From the NCBI GenBank assembly GCA_947259495.1, contig CAMYLV010000021.1:1-64000 (forward strand): 64,000 bases of DNA. Reading direction: 5' to 3'. The position numbers were made by a program, and so were the translations under genes. The stretch is from an uncultured Desulfobacterales bacterium (lineage in GTDB: Bacteria; Desulfobacterota; Desulfobacteria; Desulfobacterales; JAHEIW01). This document shows positions 57,610-64,000 of this stretch, piece by piece; the first letter of the stretch is position 1, and every line of letters starts with the position of its first letter. The notes under the pieces were generated by a model. That model worked only from the letters and a program-made list of their open reading frames with translations, ran no database searches and had not been told where the DNA came from.

Positions 57610-58614
57610 ATGAATCCACAGCCAATAAAGTCGACGATGTCCAGCCGCGAGCGCTTCAAAGAAACCATGGGCTACGGCAAACCGGACCGTGTCCCTTATT
57701 TTGAAGAAGGCATCCGCAAGGATGTGCTGCGGGCCTGGTGGACGCAGGGACTGGCCAGAGATACCAATCTTGAGACCCTGTTCCCTTCCGATCGCCGGGA
57801 ACGCATGGAAGTGGACCTGGAACCCCAACCCAAATTAATATCCAGACGCGATAAAATTACGGATTTAAAAAAATTTAACCGCCGCCTGAATCCTTCCGAC
57901 AAAAAGAGACTCCCAAATCGGTGGCCCCGGCGGGTCCGTGCCTGGCAATCCCGAGAGCATGTGCTGATGCTGTATGTGCACCGCGGCTTTTTTTTAACCA
58001 TGGGCGTGCGCAATTGGGGATCTTTTATAGACGTAATGACGTTGCTGATGGACCAACCGGATGTCGTGCGCCAAAGAATGCAAATTCAGGGCAAATTTGC
58101 GGCGCGTTTAACCGATCGGATCCTGCAAGAAGTGGAAATCGATGCAGCCGTTTTCAGCGAACCCATCGGGGGTAATGACCGACCTTTAATTTCGCCAAAG
58201 ATGTATGAAGAATTTGTGCTGAAAAGTTATGAACCGATAATGGATGTGCTACGCCGCCATAATGTAGCGACCATTTGCTTTCAGACCTTTGCCAATGCCC
58301 GGATTCTGATTCCCCGTATCCTAAAATGGGGATTTAACTGTCTGTGGGCCTGCGAGGTCAATATAGAGGCCATGGATTACCGCAGCCTGCGAAAAGAATT
58401 TGGCCGCGATTTGCGTTTGATCGGCGGCATTGATCTGGATGCGCTGCGCAAGGATAAACAGGCCATCCGGCAGGAGATCGAGGAAAAGGTTCCCCCTTTG
58501 ATCGAAGGCGGCGGCTACATACCACTGGCAGACGGCCGCGTGCGCGCAGATGTTCCCTATGAAAATTATGTTTATTATCGGAGACTGTTAGAGGAAGTCA
58601 CGCAACGGCAATGA
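57610..58614 (+). CDS. Uroporphyrinogen decarboxylase-like protein (URO-D fold)
   Basis: SSRERFKETMGYGKPDRVPYFEEG...DAAVFSEPIGGNDRPLISPKMYEEFVLKSYEPIMDVLRRHN. Confidence 0.88.
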   Translation: MNPQPIKSTMSSRERFKETMGYGKPDRVPYFEEGIRKDVLRAWWTQGLARDTNLETLFPSDRRERMEVDLEPQPKLISRRDKITDLKKFNRRLNPSDKKRLPNRWPRRVRAWQSREHVLMLYVHRGFFLTMGVRNWGSFIDVMTLLMDQPDVVRQRMQIQGKFAARLTDRILQEVEIDAAVFSEPIGGNDRPLISPKMYEEFVLKSYEPIMDVLRRHNVATICFQTFANARILIPRILKWGFNCLWACEVNIEAMDYRSLRKEFGRDLRLIGGIDLDALRKDKQAIRQEIEEKVPPLIEGGGYIPLADGRVRADVPYENYVYYRRLLEEVTQRQ

Positions 58615-58695
58615 TGGCTCAGTAATATTGGCGCTCATAAAATTTAGCGTTTTAGGCCTGGTTCGGTCGGCGCATTTTCCGTTAACCCATGACCG

Positions 58696-58923
58696 TTATT
58701 TAACCTTGATTTTCGTCATCCGCTTTTTCTTCTTCGGGATTTCTTCCTTTTCAAGGGTGTCAATTCGTTCATCCAGCAAAGAGCGCATCGCTTTCAAGAA
58801 TTCAACGCGCGATTGGGTCATGTGTTTATAGAAATCCGATTTCTTTCCAAAAACATTTTCAAGGTCCATAAAAAACTTGCCAACAGGGCAAATCGCCATT
58901 TGCTGTTCACTCTTTTTAGCTGC
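58696..58923 (-). CDS. Small Lys-rich protein coupled to ArsA-like gene
   Basis: MAAKKSEQQMAICPVGKFFMDLENVFGKKSDFYKHMTQSRVEFLKAMRSLLDERIDTLEKEEIPKKKKRMTKIKVK; start overlaps ArsA-like stop, RBS AAAGGAGCTGA. Confidence 0.8.
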   Translation of the reverse strand, partial: AAKKSEQQMAICPVGKFFMDLENVFGKKSDFYKHMTQSRVEFLKAMRSLLDERIDTLEKEEIPKKKKRMTKIKVK

Positions 58924-60112
58924 CATCTTCAGCTCCTTTAAAGCATATGTCCAAGACCTGACCGTCAAGCTTCGCATTCACCTGCTCTTTTGAAGACACT
59001 TGTCTTGGCAGTAAAATATTTCTTTTGAACCCACCGATCCGAACGATGAGTTCATCAAAATATTTGTTCAATTCCACATCTTTTTTCAAAAGGAAGGGAA
59101 GTTTTAACTTCAGATGATAGTTGCCGTTTTCTTTTACCAATTGATAGGGCTCTTCTTTATAGAATCGCTGCAGGGGGTTTTTTCTGCCGTATAATTGTTG
59201 CGCCAAGCGCTTAAGCTTTGGATAGCCTAAAATTTCACCCTGAAACAGATCGACCGACAGAATCGGTACCGGATTGAAAATATGTTCAGCTGCTTCACGG
59301 TGCTGCTGTTGATCTTTGATCCAGCTTTTAAAATATGATTCTGTGATTTGCTGCGGGAAGATCCGATTCATAATGATCGCATCAATGCTCATTTTATACA
59401 AACAAAAATACATGAACGCGCGCTGGGTCTCTTTAATGACCACCTTTTCAGGGTTGGTAATCAGCCGCACAGTGGTTATTTTGGGATTCGTTAAAATTTG
59501 GTCAACGCCTTTTAAACGCCCGAACAATTCTTCAAGCGCTTTAAAGTAATCATCATCCGGCAGGGGTACATCGGTGAATCTCTTGGCCACGGGGCCCACG
59601 TATCTGGCGAGGGTTCTTTCCAATTTAAAAATTTTTTTCATATACCATTCCAGGGTGGCCGGTATACTGATAAACCTTAACGATTCCCCTGTGGGTGCAC
59701 AATCCAGCAGAATCACGTCATATTCTTTTTTTTGCACGTATTGATTAATGTACAGAAGCAAACTGACTTCTTCCATCCCGGGCAAAATGGCCAGCTCTTC
59801 TGCCAAAACTTCATCCAGTCCGGTGGTGTTGAATAATCTGGAAAGATACCGGTGAATATCTCGCCAGTAGCGTTTGATCTCCTCCTGGATGTCGATTTCC
59901 TGGATGTAAAGATCGGGATTGATTTGAACGGGTCGGCCTTTATTTTGATCGAGCAAATTTTTTTCAAGATCAAAGATATCGCTTAAGCTATGGGCCACAT
60001 CCAGAGACATGATCACGGTCTTTTTGCCCATCTCAGCTGCCCGGATACCGGTGGCGGCCGCTATCGAGGTTTTGCCGGTTCCGCCTTTGCCGGCAAAAAA
60101 TATAATTCTCAC
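58916..60112 (-). CDS. ArsA/Get3-family ATPase
   Basis: MRIIFFAGKGGTGKTSIAAATGIRAAEMGKKTVIMSLDVAHSLSDIF; DVILLDCAPTGESLRFISIPATLEWYMKKIF. Confidence 0.93.
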   Translation of the reverse strand: MRIIFFAGKGGTGKTSIAAATGIRAAEMGKKTVIMSLDVAHSLSDIFDLEKNLLDQNKGRPVQINPDLYIQEIDIQEEIKRYWRDIHRYLSRLFNTTGLDEVLAEELAILPGMEEVSLLLYINQYVQKKEYDVILLDCAPTGESLRFISIPATLEWYMKKIFKLERTLARYVGPVAKRFTDVPLPDDDYFKALEELFGRLKGVDQILTNPKITTVRLITNPEKVVIKETQRAFMYFCLYKMSIDAIIMNRIFPQQITESYFKSWIKDQQQHREAAEHIFNPVPILSVDLFQGEILGYPKLKRLAQQLYGRKNPLQRFYKEEPYQLVKENGNYHLKLKLPFLLKKDVELNKYFDELIVRIGGFKRNILLPRQVSSKEQVNAKLDGQVLDICFKGAEDGS

Positions 60113-60296
60113 AGGTAAACTCCTTCCGTGTTATACGCAAAAAGCTGATTCTTGCCCATTCTGTATTCAGCTTCCGGTAATGCTTGAATTCAATAAAGCG
60201 CCTATGGTATTAAATTTTTTTAGCCGATTAAAAATCTATACCTATACGTATAAGCATGAACCGCCATGATTCCACCATAGAGAAAGGAAAAAAGTA

Positions 60297-61466
60297 ATGC
60301 CGATAGCAGATAAGATGCTTAAAATGGTCGCAGGGATGGAAATGGTCAAAAAGATGTTCGAAGAGGGTGCCCGGCTCAAGGCCGAGCATGGTCCGGACAG
60401 GGTTTTTGACTTCTCGTTGGGCAATCCGGATGTGCCGCCACCGATGGAATTTAAAAAAGTACTCAAAGAGCTGGTGAACGACGAATCTTTAGGCCACGGC
60501 TATACGCCCAATACCGGATATCCGCACGTGCGGCAGGCAGTGGCCGATTATCTCAGTGACGTGCACGCTGTCAGGCTGACCCCGGATTTAATTCTCATGA
60601 CGGTGGGTGCCGCCGGCGCCTTAAATGATGCCCTCAAGGCGGTCATCAACCCGGGCGAGGAAATTTTGGTGCCGGCCCCTTATTTTATCGGCTACGACCA
60701 TTATGCCTTTATTGCCGGTGCGACGATTAAAACCGTCCCCACGAATGGCAATTTTCACCTGGATACGGCTGCCATCGCGTCGGCCATTACGGAAAAAACC
60801 CGGGTGATGCTGATAAATTCACCCAACAATCCCACCGGTGCCGTGTATTCGGCAACGGAACTTGCTGAACTGGGCCGGGTGCTGGACGAGGCCAGCCAGA
60901 AATTCGGCCGGCGCATTTATCTGGTGGCCGATGAGCCTTACCGCAAAATCGCATATGATGTTGAGGTGCCCTCCATATTTCAGGCCTATGCCCATTCGAT
61001 AATCGTTACATCGTATTCCAAGGAGCTGTCTTTGGCGGGTGAGCGTATCGGTTTTCTGGCGATCAACCCGGCGGCAGAAGACGCCGGACTGCTGGCCGCC
61101 GCCGCCGCCGTGATCAACACCATGCTGTGCGTCAACGCCCCCAGCCTGATGCAGCATGCCGTGGCCCGGCTGCAGGGTATCACAGTGGATGTCTCCATTT
61201 ACCGCCAAAGGCGGGATCTGCTGTGCCGGGGCCTTTCTGAAATCGGATACGAATTTCATGTGCCTGAGGGCGCTTTCTACCTGTTTCCTAAAAGCCCGAT
61301 TCCGGATGATGTCAAATTCACCCAAATCCTGAAAGATGAGCTCATCCTGACGGTACCGGGCATCGGCTTCGGCGGACCGGGCTACTTTCGACTATCCTAT
61401 GCTGTACCTGATGCAACTATCAGCGGTTCGATGGCGGGCTTTAAACGCGCAATTGAAAGAATTTGA
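60297..61466 (+). CDS. PLP-dependent aminotransferase class I/II (aspartate aminotransferase-like)
   Basis: DFSLGNPDVPPP...HGYTPNTGYPHVRQAVADYLS...MLINSPNNPTGAVYS...YLVADEPYRKIAYD...VTSYSKELSLAGERIGFLAI. Confidence 0.94.
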   Translation: MPIADKMLKMVAGMEMVKKMFEEGARLKAEHGPDRVFDFSLGNPDVPPPMEFKKVLKELVNDESLGHGYTPNTGYPHVRQAVADYLSDVHAVRLTPDLILMTVGAAGALNDALKAVINPGEEILVPAPYFIGYDHYAFIAGATIKTVPTNGNFHLDTAAIASAITEKTRVMLINSPNNPTGAVYSATELAELGRVLDEASQKFGRRIYLVADEPYRKIAYDVEVPSIFQAYAHSIIVTSYSKELSLAGERIGFLAINPAAEDAGLLAAAAAVINTMLCVNAPSLMQHAVARLQGITVDVSIYRQRRDLLCRGLSEIGYEFHVPEGAFYLFPKSPIPDDVKFTQILKDELILTVPGIGFGGPGYFRLSYAVPDATISGSMAGFKRAIERI

Positions 61467-61534
61467 GTCAAATTCGAACCGGAACCATTAGTGGCGCCAT
61501 TTTTGGCTTACGCTGTTAAAAGGAAAAATATACC

Positions 61535-61954
61535 ATGTACATAAAAATGTCTGATTTTTTTATGGGAATGGGCAGGGATTTTACCATGGAGGTATTGGAT
61601 ATTGCTAATAAATTGTCCCAACAGGAAAAAGAGGTTTTGTTTCAGAAAGGTGATCCGGCCCGGTATTTTTATGTTTTGCTCAAAGGGCGGGTGAAGCTCA
61701 GTCTGGGCGATACCGGACCGGTGGTGTATATGGTTCGCCAGCCGGGGGAGATTATCGGCTGGTCGGGACTGATCGGTAGAGATACATATTCCGCCAGCGG
61801 CGAATGCATGGAAACAACCAACCTGCTGAAATTCGATCGCGATGTTTTTCTTAAAATTCTGAATAAATACCCCAAGAACGAGGCCCTGCTTTTCAGACGC
61901 CTGGCCGAGATGCTGGGGAATCGATTGCTAGAGCTTTATCCGACCATCTCTTGA
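61535..61954 (+). CDS. Single-domain cyclic-nucleotide-binding (CNB) protein
   Basis: LSQQEKEVLFQKGDPARYFYVLLKGRVKLSLGDTGPVVYMVRQPGEIIGWSGLIGRDTYSASGECMETTNLLKFDRDVFLKIL; no HTH. Confidence 0.88.
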   Translation: MYIKMSDFFMGMGRDFTMEVLDIANKLSQQEKEVLFQKGDPARYFYVLLKGRVKLSLGDTGPVVYMVRQPGEIIGWSGLIGRDTYSASGECMETTNLLKFDRDVFLKILNKYPKNEALLFRRLAEMLGNRLLELYPTIS

Positions 61955-61998
61955 TAGCTCACAAATTAACTTATGATAATGTAGTATTCAGCTGTCAC

Positions 61999-62142
61999 CT
62001 GGATTTTGCACGAGTCGAAGGCTTTCATTTACAAGGAGGCGCACCTTAACATTGGTATTTAGGTTACTTTACTTGTTTGCTTAATCCACTGTTATTAATA
62101 TTAATTTATTCTTCTCATTAATTTTCATGCAAAATTAGCAGT
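61999..62142 (-). repeat. Repeat family 2, copy 5, ends separated by about 80 bp of extra sequence
   Basis: CTGGATTTTGCACGAGTCGAAGGCTTTCAT ... TTCTCATTAATTTTCATGCAAAATTAGCAG. Confidence 0.65.
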
Positions 62143-62335
62143 TGGTGCACATTTTAGGACCCGCCCCCGGTGGCAGGTTGCCGCCAATTTTATCATCGTG
62201 ACCGACCGAAAACGTTGACATCAGTTTTTTCACCCGTCCCTGGCAAAGGGGGCATTTCACCTCGGCACTGGGACTCATTACAAGCTTATCAAATTTGTGG
62301 CTGCAGTGATCGCAGTTGTATTCATATATGGGCAT
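62135..62335 (-). CDS. FmdB-family zinc ribbon protein
   Basis: MPIYEYNCDHCSHKFDKLVMSPSAEVKCPLCQGRVKKLMSTF. Confidence 0.93.
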   Translation of the reverse strand: MPIYEYNCDHCSHKFDKLVMSPSAEVKCPLCQGRVKKLMSTFSVGHDDKIGGNLPPGAGPKMCTNC

Positions 62336-62754
62336 GGCTTTCCTCCATGTTTAAAAGAACTTGCTTCTAAAACCCATCTAATGTCCAAATGCTATGTTAC
62401 ACACCGACTCAAAATACTTGAATACCATCGTGTATGCTCCGCTTTTGGATCGGCTTGCGTCTTGCCTTCGAACATAATCTGAGATCTTCAGACAAGTTCA
62501 GAGACCTACCAAATATTAAGATCGATCGGGCCTTTATGCAAGTGTCAGGGTTAGAGGACTAAGTAATGAGGATTCAGGACAGCGTATTCTAAATCTTAAA
62601 GATTCCATTCGCCCGGTGTACGGTGGCGTTGCGAACTGAGATGCAAAACGAAAAATGATGAAAAAAGATCCCGGTAGGCATGTTGATCTGTTTGACAATT
62701 TGATCGAACTATGAAAGATGCAGAGCCTAAACCCCAAAAAAGGAGATCTTTGGC

Positions 62755-64000
62755 ATGTATGTAAAGGAAATCAGCGAGATTGAAAATCTGATCCAGAAGC
62801 AGGCCCAGTGGCGAAATCGATGCATCAATCTGATTGCCAGCGAAAACATTGTCAGCCAGCGCGTTCGCGCTCAGGCCGGATCCGATTTCGCGCATCGCTA
62901 TGCAGAAGGCCACCCGGGCGAACGGTATTACCGGGGCACATCCTATATCGACGAAATCGAAAATCAACTCACAACGAACTTAAAGATCCTTTTTGCATGC
63001 GATCACGCCGAGGTCAGACCCATCAGCGGCACCAATGCCAATGAGGCGGTTTTCAGCCGTTTTGTCTGTCCCGGTGATGTGGTAATGGTCAACTCAACGC
63101 CGGCCGGCGGACATATCAGTCATCATCGGGAAGGCTCTCTTGGAAAGTTCACTAAAAATATCATTGATATCCCGCTGACCGCAGACGGGTATCATCTCGA
63201 TCTGGAAAAAACGATGTACCTGATCGAAAAAGCCAGACCCAAAATTATCGTCCTGGGCAAAAGCCTGTTTCTATTTCCGGAGCCGGTCCAGGAGCTTTCA
63301 GAAGTCTGCCGGCAATACGGTACGCGCATCATGTACGATGCGGCCCACGTGCTGGGACTCATCGCCGGCAAACAATTCCAGCGGCCCTTAAAAGAGGGTG
63401 CCTTTCTGATGACTGCCAGCACCCATAAAACCTATTATGGCAGCCAACGGGGGCTCATTCTGAGCAATATGGAAGCTGACGACTGGCGCAAAATTGACAG
63501 AGGTGCCTTTCCCGGGTCATCGAGTAATCACCACCTGGACACGCTGGCCCAGATGGCCATTAGTACTTATGAAATGATGGAATTCAGTGAACAATACGCA
63601 GTGGATACCATAAAAAATGCCAAAGCCCTGGCGGCTGCCCTAGACCGCTTTGGCTTCGATGTTCAGGCCAAGGAATTCGGGTATACTGAAAGCCATCAGG
63701 TTGCCGTGAATGTGCGGGATTTTCGCGGGGGTGAACGGGTCTCCAGAAACCTGGAGATTAACGATATCATTATCAATATGAATATGCTGCCGCATGAGCC
63801 GCTCAAGTCACATGATCATCCCGATGGTATTCGAATTGGTGTCCAGGAAATGACCCGCTTCGGAATGGGTGCGGTAGAAATGGAACACATTGCTGAATTG
63901 ATAAAGGAGTGCATTATAGACCGCAAACCGGTTAAAGAGGAGGTAAACCGCTTTCGATCCGAATACCAGCGGGTTAAATACAGCTATGATGAGCCGCAGC
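62755..64000 (+). CDS. Serine hydroxymethyltransferase-like PLP enzyme (truncated by window end)
   Basis: Not in the ORF track because it is open at the right edge. Own translation: MYVKEISEIENLIQKQAQWRNRCINLIASENIVSQRVRAQAGSDFAHRYAEGHPGERYYRGTSYIDEIE...VRPISGTNANEAVFSRF...MYDAAHVLGLIAGKQFQRPLKEGAFLMTASTHKTYYGSQRGLILSN; RBS AGGAGA. Confidence 0.88.
   Translation, partial: MYVKEISEIENLIQKQAQWRNRCINLIASENIVSQRVRAQAGSDFAHRYAEGHPGERYYRGTSYIDEIENQLTTNLKILFACDHAEVRPISGTNANEAVFSRFVCPGDVVMVNSTPAGGHISHHREGSLGKFTKNIIDIPLTADGYHLDLEKTMYLIEKARPKIIVLGKSLFLFPEPVQELSEVCRQYGTRIMYDAAHVLGLIAGKQFQRPLKEGAFLMTASTHKTYYGSQRGLILSNMEADDWRKIDRGAFPGSSSNHHLDTLAQMAISTYEMMEFSEQYAVDTIKNAKALAAALDRFGFDVQAKEFGYTESHQVAVNVRDFRGGERVSRNLEINDIIINMNMLPHEPLKSHDHPDGIRIGVQEMTRFGMGAVEMEHIAELIKECIIDRKPVKEEVNRFRSEYQRVKYSYDEPQ

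Noticed and set aside
62336-62754. Glycine or THF riboswitch upstream of the SHMT-like gene
   Set aside because: Searched by eye for glycine/THF riboswitch hallmarks and did not find them; Infernal would be decisive.
1-64000. tRNA/rRNA genes, prophage, integrase, toxin-antitoxin or known defence islands
   Set aside because: No cloverleaf with GGTTCRAATCC-type T arm, no phage structural, integrase, RM, CBASS, retron or TA genes recognised in the ORF track.

Overview
The 64 kb window looks like a chromosomal segment from a Desulfobacterota-like (deltaproteobacterial) genome; the taxonomic guess is inference from gene content only. It is about 85-90% coding and mostly metabolic, transport and signalling genes: polar amino-acid ABC transporter, lysA/dapL with two Lrp/AsnC regulators, PolX, amidohydrolase, Cys/Met PLP enzyme, M48 and archaemetzincin-like peptidases, a dpp/opp-type peptide transporter, CHASE2-type nucleotide cyclase, MATE pump, HerA-like ATPase, SpoIIE phosphatases, a two-component cluster, ArsA/Get3-like ATPase and a truncated SHMT-like gene at the right edge. 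I saw no rRNA, tRNA, CRISPR array, prophage or transposase. The most unusual signal is in the intergenic DNA. (1) A palindromic repeat of about 105 bp occurs at least 9 times, two copies carrying the same extra hairpin-rich module. (2) A second family has CTGAATYTTGCAYGA / TCRTGCAARATTCAG termini. (3) Several 'word-like' degenerate inverted repeats occur, built from 6-8 nt quasi-repeated words. Several of these repeats lie exactly at gene 3' ends and appear to supply the stop codon and sometimes the last few codons (codA-like, dppD, dppB, cyclase, HerA-like, DUF3754, FmdB-like). No obvious new defence system was found. Product names come from motif and family recognition by eye, without database searches.
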